Below are positions 7,017 to 15,377 of a stretch of 16,886 bases of DNA, piece by piece. Made by a program: the position numbers and the translations under genes. The stretch comes from an uncultured Veillonella sp. Its GTDB lineage: Bacteria > Bacillota > Negativicutes > Veillonellales > Veillonellaceae. The stretch is from contig URSE01000021.1 of NCBI GenBank assembly GCA_900550455.1, positions 1-16,886 of the forward strand, in the 5' to 3' direction. The notes beneath the pieces are model-generated. The model did no database searches, was not told the DNA's origin, and was given only the letters and a program-made list of their open reading frames with translations. Numbering within the stretch: the stretch's first letter is position 1; the number at the start of each line of letters is the position of its first letter.

Positions 7017-7060
7017 CTAGGGCCTCCTGATTCACTTGATTAGGGGGCTCTAGTTTTTTT
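7017..7060 (+). terminator. Rho-independent terminator after the amidase/GerMN operon
   Basis: A 15-pair stem (7017-7031 with 7039-7053, including a few G-T pairs) with a 7-nt loop, followed directly by seven T's (7054-7060). Confidence 0.93.
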
Positions 7061-7080
7061 ATGTTTACTGACCCTATCCG

Positions 7081-7089
7081 TGCTATAAT
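7081..7089 (+). promoter_or_regulatory. Extended -10 promoter of the thiL-tsa operon
   Basis: TGCTATAAT provides TATAAT at 7084-7089 with an upstream TG, 21 bases after the preceding terminator's T run. No good -35 is visible at 17 nt. Transcription would begin near 7096, giving a leader of about 35 nt to the thiL start. Confidence 0.7.
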
Positions 7090-7130
7090 TTATCTGTATG
7101 TAAGTCCTAGTAAGAGGAGGTGTAGGTCCC

Positions 7131-8153
7131 GTGAAATTAGGTCAGGTAGGAGAATTTAATTGGATTCAATCCATTGCTAAGGAAGGCCTTGTAAAAGCAG
7201 ACCGCGTAGCGGTCGGTATAGGGGATGACTGCGCTGTCCTCAAGGAAGCCCTAGGTAAAGACCAATTGGTTTCTACCGATACCATGGTAGAAGGCGTCCA
7301 TTTCTCATGGGATTATATGAAAGGCTATGATGTAGGCTACCGTTTAGCAGCCGCTAACATTTCCGACATCGCCGCTATGGGTGGCAAGCCCCTCCATATG
7401 CTTGTATCCTTAGCTACCAATGGGGATGTTGATGTAGATCTTCTTAACGATATCTATAAGGGAATTATGGCCTGTGCCTCTCGCTTTGATGTCAACCTAG
7501 TTGGGGGTGATACTGTGTCTACCTCTGGTCCTATGGTTTTGACTGTTACTATTCTGGGTGAGGTCGACCAAGGACAAGCTATTTTGCGGTCTGGCGCCCG
7601 CCCACAAGACGTGGTCTTTGTAACAGGTGACCTTGGCCTAGCCCAAACTGGCCTAGAAGTCCTTCAGGAAAAACCTGAATTAGAAGATCAATACCCTATA
7701 GCCGTAGACCGTCACCGCCAGCCTAAGCCTATGGTCAAGTTGGGCCAAGCCTTTCAGAAGTTGGGAGCACATAGTCTCAATGATATTTCCGATGGACTCG
7801 CTTCAGAACTCAATGAGATTGCCAAGGCTTCTGGTTGTCATATCATGATCGATGAAAAACTCTTACCTACCAATGCTAATACGACCCGATGGTGCCAACT
7901 TTCCGGCAAAGATCCCTCGTGCTATGCTCTTTATGGGGGTGAGGATTTTCAATTGGTGGGAACAGCACCCCAAGCCGCTATGGGAGCCCTTCAAGAAATG
8001 ATTGGAGTAAGCTTGATAGGAATCGTTAATAATAAGTCTGATGATCCACAGGTTTCCATGCGCAAGCTAGATGGATCTATGACTATCTTAGCTGCTAAGG
8101 GCTATGATCATTTTGTACATCCAGCATCAGATCAAGATAAAGAGGAGGGGTAG
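7131..8153 (+). CDS. thiL: Thiamine-monophosphate kinase
   Basis: Makes thiamine diphosphate by ATP-dependent phosphorylation of thiamine monophosphate, in the cytoplasm. The 340-residue protein has all the ThiL/PurM-type motifs: GIGDDCAVL (29-37), STDTMVEGVHF (48-58), SDIAAMGG (78-85), GGDTV (125-129), ISDGL (219-223) and GGEDF (269-273). The Asp-rich motifs bind the Mg-ATP. The start is GTG at 7131 with AGGAGGTG (7115-7122) 8 nt upstream. It is the first gene of the tsa operon; tsaE starts 3 nt after its stop. No other thiamine genes are in the window. The thiL-tsaE-tsaB-rimI-tsaD order is familiar in Firmicutes. Confidence 0.95.
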   Translation: MKLGQVGEFNWIQSIAKEGLVKADRVAVGIGDDCAVLKEALGKDQLVSTDTMVEGVHFSWDYMKGYDVGYRLAAANISDIAAMGGKPLHMLVSLATNGDVDVDLLNDIYKGIMACASRFDVNLVGGDTVSTSGPMVLTVTILGEVDQGQAILRSGARPQDVVFVTGDLGLAQTGLEVLQEKPELEDQYPIAVDRHRQPKPMVKLGQAFQKLGAHSLNDISDGLASELNEIAKASGCHIMIDEKLLPTNANTTRWCQLSGKDPSCYALYGGEDFQLVGTAPQAAMGALQEMIGVSLIGIVNNKSDDPQVSMRKLDGSMTILAAKGYDHFVHPASDQDKEEG

Positions 8154-8156
8154 AGG

Positions 8157-8645
8157 ATGGCCGTTCACGTTACCTATAGAACTGAATCAGTAGAAGATAC
8201 CCAGAATTTAGGACGGCACATAGGGGCCTTTATGGCTGCCTCCCAAGACCCTATCTGCTTGGCTCTGGTAGGCGATATGGGGGCCGGTAAAACCCACCTA
8301 TCTCAGGGAATCGGCGCCGGTTTTGGGGTTGTGGAAGAGATGACATCACCAACCTTCGCCCTCATGAATACTTACTCGGTAGGCCGTAAAACCCTTTACC
8401 ATTTTGACCTCTACCGTTTGGAAAATCCGGAAGAACTGGATACCATAGGCTTTTATGAATATACGGAAGATAAGATGGCTCTTGTAGAGTGGGCCGATAA
8501 GTTTCCGGAAGAGATGCCAGAGGAAACTATCTGGATTTATATTGATAAGAATGATGATAGGACTCGCACCTTTCGCATCGAGTCCTCTAGCTTATCACAG
8601 GATGAATTAGTTGCAATAGGAGGTTCCTATGTGGTTGGGGATTGA
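8157..8645 (+). CDS. tsaE: TsaE, ATPase of the t6A tRNA-modification complex
   Basis: Small P-loop ATPase that drives the TsaB-TsaD complex through its cycle when threonylcarbamoyl is added to A37 of tRNAs decoding ANN codons. In 162 residues it has the Walker A GDMGAGKT (39-46), TSPTF (63-67), the family signature HFDLYR (82-87) and VEWADKFPE (110-118). It lies 3 nt after thiL, with a GAGGAGGGG ribosome site at 8142-8150 inside the thiL 3' end, and its last 17 nt overlap tsaB. The length is slightly longer than usual; the extra residues are a C-terminal tail that includes the overlap region. Confidence 0.95.
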   Translation: MAVHVTYRTESVEDTQNLGRHIGAFMAASQDPICLALVGDMGAGKTHLSQGIGAGFGVVEEMTSPTFALMNTYSVGRKTLYHFDLYRLENPEELDTIGFYEYTEDKMALVEWADKFPEEMPEETIWIYIDKNDDRTRTFRIESSSLSQDELVAIGGSYVVGD

Positions 8646-9399
8646 AACATCTAGCCTAGTATCTAGTCTAGCCCTCTTAGAAGGAGATACCCTCTTGGGA
8701 GAACTCACCATGCAGGCGGGCTTGACCCATTCGGAACAACTAGTCCCTCATATAGAGCTCCTCTTAGACCAGGCTCAAGTTGATACATCCGATTTGACAG
8801 GCATTGTGGTTGCCATAGGGCCTGGCTCCTTCACAGGTCTACGAATCGGCATGGGAACAGCTAAGGCCATGGCCTATGCCTTAAAAATTCCTCTCTATGG
8901 GGCTATGACCATGGATGGCATGGCCTATAATGTGCCTTATACAGACCGCCTCATTTCGGTCCTTATCGATGCACAAAAAAAGAATGTTTATGAAGCTCGC
9001 TATCGTTGGAAAGGGAATCAATTGGTTCGCATCCAAGATCCTATGGTTAAAGCGGCAGCAGATTTAGTGCAAGAATTAGAGGACCAAGGACAAGCCACTC
9101 TCTTCTTAGGTGACGGTATCAAGCGGGTGCAAAAGCTAGTGGCTGATAGGACTAGCTCCGTAGAGGGCGTCCCTCTCTTTACCATAGCGCCACCTACGGT
9201 TGCCATCCCTCGCGCAGGAGCCATGCTACTAGCAGCTCGAGATCTTAATGGAGGCCTTAGGCCGTCGGATCCAATGACTATGATTCCTTACTATATTCGC
9301 CGGTCCGAGGCAGAAGTTATGTGGGAAGATAAGCACAAGGATGATCCAGAGGCCTTGGCACAAAATCCACAAGTCACTGTGGTTGAAACGGTTAAGTAA
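8629..9399 (+). CDS. tsaB: TsaB, t6A synthesis scaffold protein
   Basis: Inactive paralogue of TsaD that dimerises with it in the t6A-forming complex. The 256-residue ASKHA-fold protein starts with LGIETSS (3-9) and carries the diagnostic GPGSFTGLRIG (64-74). The metal-binding His pair found in TsaD is absent, as expected for TsaB. Its start lies inside tsaE (17-nt overlap) with TAGGAGG at 8617-8623, a layout that favours coupled translation. The C-terminal third (after about residue 215) is less conserved and ends in an acidic tail. Confidence 0.94.
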   Translation: MWLGIETSSLVSSLALLEGDTLLGELTMQAGLTHSEQLVPHIELLLDQAQVDTSDLTGIVVAIGPGSFTGLRIGMGTAKAMAYALKIPLYGAMTMDGMAYNVPYTDRLISVLIDAQKKNVYEARYRWKGNQLVRIQDPMVKAAADLVQELEDQGQATLFLGDGIKRVQKLVADRTSSVEGVPLFTIAPPTVAIPRAGAMLLAARDLNGGLRPSDPMTMIPYYIRRSEAEVMWEDKHKDDPEALAQNPQVTVVETVK

Positions 9400-9405
9400 A
9401 GCTGT

Positions 9406-9858
9406 ATGATTACCAATATATCCTATCGAAGGGCGACGATAGATGATCTGAATACCTTAGTGGGTCTTGAGTTGGCCTGCTTTTCCACTCCTTGGTCAGA
9501 AGCCTCTCTGCGAGAAGATCTACAAGACCCGGATCACAAGTTCTACTATGTGGCACAAACCACATCGGGGGCAATAGTAGCCTATATGGGTTTAGCTCGC
9601 GTCTTGGATGAGGGTCAAGTCTCTAATATCGCCGTTTTTCCTACCTGGCAGGGCCAGGGCATTGGCGAAGGACTTCTGCGTTATGTCATAGAGGATCTTA
9701 GAGGCTCTAATGTATCTGTTATCTACTTAGAGGTTCGCCAATCTAATGAAAAAGCAATCAAGCTTTATAAAAAAATGGGGTTTACCATTGATGGGGCCCG
9801 CAAGGATTTTTATAGCCATCCTAAAGAGGATGCCTATTTATTGTCATATAGATTTTAG
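9406..9858 (+). CDS. rimI: RimI-type N-alpha-acetyltransferase
   Basis: GNAT-fold acetyltransferase that, in the best known case, acetylates the N-terminal alanine of ribosomal protein S18. The 150-residue protein has the acetyl-CoA loop QGQGIG (82-87), and residues corresponding to RimI's catalytic pair appear to be E109 in YLEVR and Y121 in LYKKMGF. Its position between tsaB and tsaD is a common arrangement. The start has almost no Shine-Dalgarno (AAGTAAAGCTGT before the ATG), 6 nt after the tsaB stop, so translation probably depends on ribosomes finishing tsaB. This contrasts with strong sites at the other genes of the operon. The exact substrate in this organism is not shown by sequence. 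Confidence 0.9.
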   Translation: MITNISYRRATIDDLNTLVGLELACFSTPWSEASLREDLQDPDHKFYYVAQTTSGAIVAYMGLARVLDEGQVSNIAVFPTWQGQGIGEGLLRYVIEDLRGSNVSVIYLEVRQSNEKAIKLYKKMGFTIDGARKDFYSHPKEDAYLLSYRF

Positions 9859-9866
9859 GAGGAAGC

Positions 9867-10895
9867 ATGTCTGTCTTAACCCTGGCCATAGAATCCAGTT
9901 GTGATGAAACATCGGCAGCGGTCTTGCGAGATGGGCGGACCGTCGTGTCCAATGTCATCTCTAGCCAAGTGCCTATCCACCGTAAATTTGGGGGTGTCGT
10001 GCCAGAAGTGGCTTCCCGTCATCATATAGAACAAATTTTGCCGGTAATCGATCAGGCCTTAGAGGATGCTCAGGTGACCTTAGGGGATATCGACCATATT
10101 GCCGTCACCTATGGGCCTGGTTTAGTGGGCGCTCTTTTAGTAGGGGTGGCTGCCGCAAAGGGCCTTTCTTTTGCCACTGGGATTCCTTTAGTGGGTGTTC
10201 ATCATATGGAAGGCCATATTTTTGCTAATTTTTTGGCTCACCCTGAACTGAAACCGCCTTTCATGAGCTTGGTTGTATCCGGTGGTCATACCATGATTGT
10301 CCTGGTGAAAGACTATGAAAGCTTTGAAATCTTAGGGCAAACCCGGGATGATGCAGCGGGTGAGGCCTTTGATAAAATTGCCCGCGTCATGGGCTATCCA
10401 TACCCAGGAGGGCCTCATATCGACCGTTTAGCTAAGGAAGGTAATCCTCATGCTATGGACTTTCCTAAGGCCTTGAATGAAAGTGGTAACTATGATTTTT
10501 CTTTCTCAGGCCTTAAGTCCGCTGTCCTTAACTACCTCAACGAATCCAAAATGAAGGGCCTAGCAGTCAATGATGCAGACCTAGCTGCCTCCTTCCAACG
10601 CGCCGTGGTTGAGGTTTTGGTAGATAAAACGCGCCAGGCTGCAAGGGAATATGGACAGGATGTAATTACCATAGCTGGTGGGGTGTCGGCTAATTCAGGC
10701 CTGCAAGAGGCTATGGCTCAGATGTGCAAGGAAGAAGGCTTTACCTATTATGGGCCAGACAAGATTTTATCCACTGATAATGCTGCTATGATTGGCTGTC
10801 GTGGCTACTATATGGCCAAGGCTGGTAAATTCTCAGGCCTTCGTTTGAATGCTAAACCAAGCCTACCTATTGGAACTGATATGTGGAAGGGGTAA
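9867..10895 (+). CDS. tsaD: TsaD, tRNA A37 threonylcarbamoyltransferase
   Basis: Catalytic subunit that transfers the threonylcarbamoyl group to A37 of tRNA. The 342-residue ASKHA protein starts with LAIESSCDETSAAVL and has the metal-binding HHMEGH motif (H113, H117) plus D304 in LSTDNAAMIG, the three expected metal ligands. SGGHT (138-142), DDAAGEAFDK (161-170) and AGGVSAN (270-276) are further family motifs. The ribosome site TAGGAGGAA (9857-9864) overlaps the rimI stop. The kinase gene follows after 2 nt. TsaC/Sua5, which makes the threonylcarbamoyl-AMP substrate, is not in this window and must be elsewhere. Confidence 0.96.
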   Translation: MSVLTLAIESSCDETSAAVLRDGRTVVSNVISSQVPIHRKFGGVVPEVASRHHIEQILPVIDQALEDAQVTLGDIDHIAVTYGPGLVGALLVGVAAAKGLSFATGIPLVGVHHMEGHIFANFLAHPELKPPFMSLVVSGGHTMIVLVKDYESFEILGQTRDDAAGEAFDKIARVMGYPYPGGPHIDRLAKEGNPHAMDFPKALNESGNYDFSFSGLKSAVLNYLNESKMKGLAVNDADLAASFQRAVVEVLVDKTRQAAREYGQDVITIAGGVSANSGLQEAMAQMCKEEGFTYYGPDKILSTDNAAMIGCRGYYMAKAGKFSGLRLNAKPSLPIGTDMWKG

Positions 10896-10897
10896 GC

Positions 10898-12343
10898 ATG
10901 GTTCAGGCACAAGGAAAAGAGGGAGGATTTAGGATAGTTACCAATAAGCGGGATCAAGAAGTAGACACCCTCTTAGAACAAACAGACCTAAGTCGTCCTC
11001 AAATTAATCTTCTATTGACTATGTCGGACTTCCTGGTCTTTGCCGAATCCGTATCCCAACAGGAAATCCATATCTTTGTGCAGGCAGAGAATGGATTTTT
11101 GGCCATCAAGGATGGCCGTAAGGGACGGCGGATTGAAGCGTGGCCGGCTTCGACTATGTCCCTGTGGGAGAACCTTTTTACAGCAGGGCAGGTCTTAGCA
11201 GATATAACCACTTATTACGATAAGGATGAGTACATGATTGTCTATCCTATTGTGGATAATGGGGGCAAGATCATAGGAGGCCTATCCTTTACCAACCCTC
11301 GGATTGATAGCCCATCCTACAAGGGACGAATTGAGCGCAATCGGATTTTAACAGAATCCATTTACCAGCTCATCATGGTTGCCCAAGATAGTGGGCAAGA
11401 TGTATATCAACCTATTTCTTATCAGGATGGCGTTATTATCTTTGATGATACAGGCCTTATCCTCTACGCCAATGAGGCCTCTAACCGATTGGTTAACCTC
11501 TTGGGTTTTGACCGTCGTCTAGTAGGGTCATCCATCTATGGGTCGACCTTGAAGCTATCCTTTTTAAAAGCTTTGATTGATAACCATAAGGCTGATATAT
11601 GCCAGGAAATCTACCAGGATATGATTATCCGCCAAACGGTCATTCCTCTTTCCTATGGCCGTGGTCAAGGACGTAATTTCCTCTTCCTCAAGGATATGAC
11701 CGTAGAAGCCAAGGTTCAACAGGACCTCTTAGTTAAGAATTCAGTCATCAAGGAAATCCACCATCGAGTTAAGAATAATCTGCAAACTGTTGCCGGTCTT
11801 TTACGTATGGAGGCTCGGCGGTCTGACCTTCTAGAAGTGCGTAAGGCCTTACAGGAATCCATATCCCGTATCGAGTCTATGGCCCTGGTTCACGATATCG
11901 TATCTCACTACGATGAAGATTATATCTCTATCCGGTCTATCTTTGATGAACTGGGCCGTCTCTTGCGGTCTAGCCTTATGAATCAGCAAGAAAGGGTGGA
12001 ATTGGTTTATCAAGGAGATGAAGAGGTAATTTCTTCTCACAAGGCGGGCTATGTGTCTCTTATCATCAATGAGCTCATTACTAACAGTTTAGAACATGGC
12101 TTTAGGGAGGACCAGGAGGAAGCTCTCATCAGCCTGACTGTAGAAGACAGGCCTGACCAAATCCTTCTAGATTATAGGGATACAGGTAGGGGCTTTCCTC
12201 AGGATTTTGCCCTAGGCAAATCAAAGCGTCTAGGCCTACAAATTATTTCCAACCTAGTTACCCACGAGCTCAAGGGGGCCTTGGACTTGTCCAACAATCT
12301 ACAAGGAGGAGTTCGTATTCAAATTACCATGGGTAAGGATTAG
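10898..12343 (+). CDS. Soluble sensor histidine kinase, HisKA_2 family (PdtaS-like)
   Basis: Cytoplasmic two-component sensor without membrane segments. The 481 residues contain an N-terminal GAF-like sensor domain (about 30-160), a PAS-like domain (about 170-270, GVIIFDDTGLILYANEASNR), a HisKA_2 dimerisation/phosphorylation domain with HHRVKNNLQ (288-296; likely phospho-acceptor H289) and an HATPase domain with INELITNSLEHGF and DTGRGFP. This architecture matches PdtaS-type kinases, which phosphorylate ANTAR regulators. ATG 10898 is preferred, 2 nt after tsaD with AAGGGG upstream; GTG 10883 would overlap tsaD. The partner is almost certainly the regulator at 12457. The signal sensed is unknown. 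Confidence 0.9.
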   Translation: MVQAQGKEGGFRIVTNKRDQEVDTLLEQTDLSRPQINLLLTMSDFLVFAESVSQQEIHIFVQAENGFLAIKDGRKGRRIEAWPASTMSLWENLFTAGQVLADITTYYDKDEYMIVYPIVDNGGKIIGGLSFTNPRIDSPSYKGRIERNRILTESIYQLIMVAQDSGQDVYQPISYQDGVIIFDDTGLILYANEASNRLVNLLGFDRRLVGSSIYGSTLKLSFLKALIDNHKADICQEIYQDMIIRQTVIPLSYGRGQGRNFLFLKDMTVEAKVQQDLLVKNSVIKEIHHRVKNNLQTVAGLLRMEARRSDLLEVRKALQESISRIESMALVHDIVSHYDEDYISIRSIFDELGRLLRSSLMNQQERVELVYQGDEEVISSHKAGYVSLIINELITNSLEHGFREDQEEALISLTVEDRPDQILLDYRDTGRGFPQDFALGKSKRLGLQIISNLVTHELKGALDLSNNLQGGVRIQITMGKD

Positions 12344-12428
12344 TATCGGCTTTTTTTGTAACTTGATTCTTTCTTGGTCCTTTGATGAATAGTTTTTTAT
12401 GTTTTTCTGTATAGCACTTATATACACG

Positions 12429-12446
12429 TTGGCTTTGCTGAGCTAA
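12429..12446 (+). promoter_or_regulatory. Hexaloop hairpin abutting the ANTAR regulator's ribosome site
   Basis: TTGGCT (12429-12434) pairs with AGCTAA (12441-12446), six pairs including one G-T, closing a 6-nt loop TTGCTG. The 3' strand of the stem overlaps the first bases of the AAAGGAGG ribosome site (12445-12452). ANTAR proteins usually bind six-base loops with A at position 1 and G at 4, which this loop lacks, so a role is speculative. Confidence 0.3.
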
Positions 12447-12456
12447 AGGAGGACCT

Positions 12457-13026
12457 ATGCGCCTGATTGTTGTGGACGATGAGTCCCTTATCCGTATGGA
12501 CTTAGTGGATATTTTAGAAGCTGCTGGCCATCAGGTCCTGGCCCAAGGGACCAATGGGGTGGAGGCTATTGCATTGGCTAAGGAACACCAGCCAGATGTC
12601 ATCCTTATGGATGTAAAGATGCCAGAATTGGATGGTATCGAAGCGGCCCGCCAAATTGCTCGCCAACGGTTAGCGCCGGTGGTCCTTTTAACGGCTTACT
12701 CCCAGGAAGACCTAGTCAATAAGGCCAAGGAATCTGGGGTCTATGGTTATCTTATTAAGCCCCTACGAGAAGAAGCCCTGATACCTGCCTTGACCATGGC
12801 CATGGGACGCTTTCAAGAGGAAGAAAGAGCCCTGGATCAAATTGAGGCATTGACCCATGACCTAGAAGAACAGAAGTTCATTGAAGAGGCTAAGCACATT
12901 ATTAGGGAGGCCTACGCCATTACGGAGGCAGAGGCCTATGAGCGAATCCGGTCCTACGCCATGAAAAAACAGATGAAAATAGGGCAGGTAGCCCATCAGA
13001 TTGTTAAGGCTTCTAACCATAAGTAA
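12457..13026 (+). CDS. ANTAR-domain response regulator (PdtaR-like RNA-binding antiterminator)
   Basis: Response regulator with a receiver domain (1-120) and a C-terminal ANTAR RNA-binding domain (about 130-186). Receiver residues are all present: acidic pair D8/D9, phospho-acceptor D52 in ILMDVKMPELDG, T79 in LLTAY and K101 in LIKPL. The ANTAR part has IEEAKHIIREAYAITEAEAYERIRSYAMKKQ. Known ANTAR proteins, when phosphorylated, bind paired hexaloop hairpins and prevent transcription termination. It follows the HisKA_2 kinase by 113 nt, and that kinase type characteristically pairs with it. The ribosome site AAAGGAGG is strong. The 113-nt gap may hold a separate promoter, but I see no convincing one. 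I could not identify the RNA targets in this window. Confidence 0.92.
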   Translation: MRLIVVDDESLIRMDLVDILEAAGHQVLAQGTNGVEAIALAKEHQPDVILMDVKMPELDGIEAARQIARQRLAPVVLLTAYSQEDLVNKAKESGVYGYLIKPLREEALIPALTMAMGRFQEEERALDQIEALTHDLEEQKFIEEAKHIIREAYAITEAEAYERIRSYAMKKQMKIGQVAHQIVKASNHK

Positions 13027-13061
13027 ATTGAATAAGCACTGATTGTGAAAATGCTCTGATT

Positions 13062-13096
13062 GCCCTTTCTTTGGGAAAGGATTTCAGGGCTTTTTC
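13062..13096 (+). terminator. Likely terminator after the ANTAR regulator
   Basis: GCCCT (13062-13066) pairs with AGGGC (13086-13090), followed by TTTTTCT. Inside, TTTC/GAAA-type pairing can add to the stem. An alternative, CCTTTC (13064-13069) with GAAAGG (13075-13080), is mutually exclusive with the outer stem. The terminator is plausible but weaker than the others in the window. Confidence 0.6.
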
Positions 13097-13134
13097 TATT
13101 GCCAGATTAGGATTCAGCAAACTATCAAAAATTC

Positions 13135-13166
13135 TTTGACTTTTTGACTTTATCCTATTGACTTTT
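13135..13166 (+). repeat. Three TTGACTTT repeats upstream of groES
   Basis: TTTGACTTT at 13135-13143 and 13143-13151, and ATTGACTTTT at 13157-13166. The last copy doubles as the -35 region. Read on the minus strand the unit is AGTCAAA, which equals one half-site of the CtsR heat-shock repressor (RGTCAAA). The 8- and 14-nt periods do not match the classical 10-nt CtsR spacing, so this is only a resemblance. Confidence 0.55.
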
Positions 13167-13188
13167 ACTTTTACTATGGTAGTATAGT
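13158..13188 (+). promoter_or_regulatory. Probable promoter of groES-groEL
   Basis: The -35 is TTGACT (13158-13163). The -10 could be TATAGT (13183-13188, spacer 19) or TAGTAT (13180-13185, spacer 16, preceded by TG as an extended -10). TACTA-TGG-TAGTA (13172-13184) forms a dyad over the -10. Transcription would start about 13192-13196, just before the palindrome at 13200. Confidence 0.6.
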
Positions 13189-13199
13189 ATTTGTAAAGG

Positions 13200-13214
13200 G
13201 TGGTCTGAGACCAC
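13200..13214. promoter_or_regulatory. 15-bp palindrome at the start of the groESL transcript, candidate operator
   Basis: GTGGTCT-G-AGACCAC is a perfect inverted repeat of seven bases around one central base. It sits just downstream of the predicted transcription start and 17 bases before the groES ribosome site. No CIRCE element (TTAGCACTC-N9-GAGTGCTAA) is present in this intergenic region. The sequence could be an operator for an unidentified repressor or a short mRNA hairpin. Confidence 0.55.
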
Positions 13215-13245
13215 ATACCAATAGTAAAAAAAGGAGTGACCTATT

Positions 13246-13527
13246 ATGAGACCTTTAGCAGATCGAGTAATTGTTAAACTTGTAGAAAAAGAAGAAAAAA
13301 CACAATCCGGCATCTTCTTGCCAGACACAGCTAAGGAAAAATCTTCCGAAGGCGTTGTGGTTGCAGTTGGTTCTGGTCGCGTTTTAGATAATGGTACTAA
13401 GATACCTGTAGAAGTCGCTGTAGGCGACAAGGTTATGTTTGCTAAATACGCTGGCAACGAAGTTAAAATTGATGGCGTTGACCATATGATTTTGAACGAA
13501 CGTGATATCTTGGCTATCGTCGACTAA
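13246..13527 (+). CDS. groES: GroES, 10-kDa co-chaperonin
   Basis: Forms the seven-subunit lid of the GroEL folding chamber. The 93-residue protein begins MRPLADRVIVKLV, has the mobile-loop region about 16-33 (EKTQSGIFLPDTAKEK, where GIFLP is the GroEL-binding segment), and carries the family motifs EGVVVAVGSGR, GDKVMFAKYAGNEVK and a final LNERDILAIVD. AAGGAGTG at 13231-13238 fixes the start. groEL follows after 37 nt with no promoter or terminator between, so the pair is one operon. Length and sequence are normal for the family. Confidence 0.97.
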   Translation: MRPLADRVIVKLVEKEEKTQSGIFLPDTAKEKSSEGVVVAVGSGRVLDNGTKIPVEVAVGDKVMFAKYAGNEVKIDGVDHMILNERDILAIVD

Positions 13528-13564
13528 TTATTAGGTGACATGTAAGAGGAAAGAGGTAATATAT

Positions 13565-15190
<1,626 letters not shown>

Positions 15191-15259
15191 CCTGCCTCTT
15201 GGTAAAAGCTCACAAAATTAATCTCTTGGTAAGCCCTAGTTTGCTATCCTGGAGAGTGG

Positions 15260-15292
15260 GACCCCGTCCTTTATGGATGGGGTCTTTTTTTT
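15260..15292 (+). terminator. Rho-independent terminator of groESL
   Basis: GACCCCGTCC (15260-15269) pairs with GGATGGGGTC (15275-15284), ten pairs with one G-T, loop TTTAT, followed by eight T's (15285-15292). It lies about 70 nt after the groEL stop. Confidence 0.95.
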
Positions 15293-15293
15293 G

Positions 15294-15299
15294 TATAAT
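15294..15299 (+). promoter_or_regulatory. Possible -10 element for the small membrane protein gene
   Basis: TATAAT begins one base after the groESL terminator's T run. The corresponding -35 position (TTTATG at 15270-15275, spacer 18) lies inside the terminator hairpin and matches poorly, so the call rests on the -10 alone. The leader to the next gene would be about 70 nt. Confidence 0.45.
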
Positions 15300-15377
15300 A
15301 AAGGAGTTAAGAGGCGTATTAGTTGAAACGATAAAACGATACTGTTTAGTAAGACATAAAGAAGAGGAGAATCAGTC

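Noticed and set aside
13062..13090. ANTAR antiterminator target formed by the alternative hairpins after the regulator gene
   Set aside because: The competing stems suggest an antitermination switch, but neither has a six-base loop with A1 and G4, and the overlap is explained by a simple CCCTTTC/GGAAAGG/AGGGC terminator.
13135..13166. A canonical CtsR operator
   Set aside because: The heptads resemble RGTCAAA half-sites, but their spacing (8 and 14 nt, start to start) differs from the 10-nt spacing of known CtsR sites; kept only as a repeat and a question.
15196..15232. Direct repeat CTCTTGGTAA at 15196-15205 and 15223-15232 after groEL
   Set aside because: A single 10-bp duplication in a non-coding tail with no flanking mobile-element features; no function can be supported.
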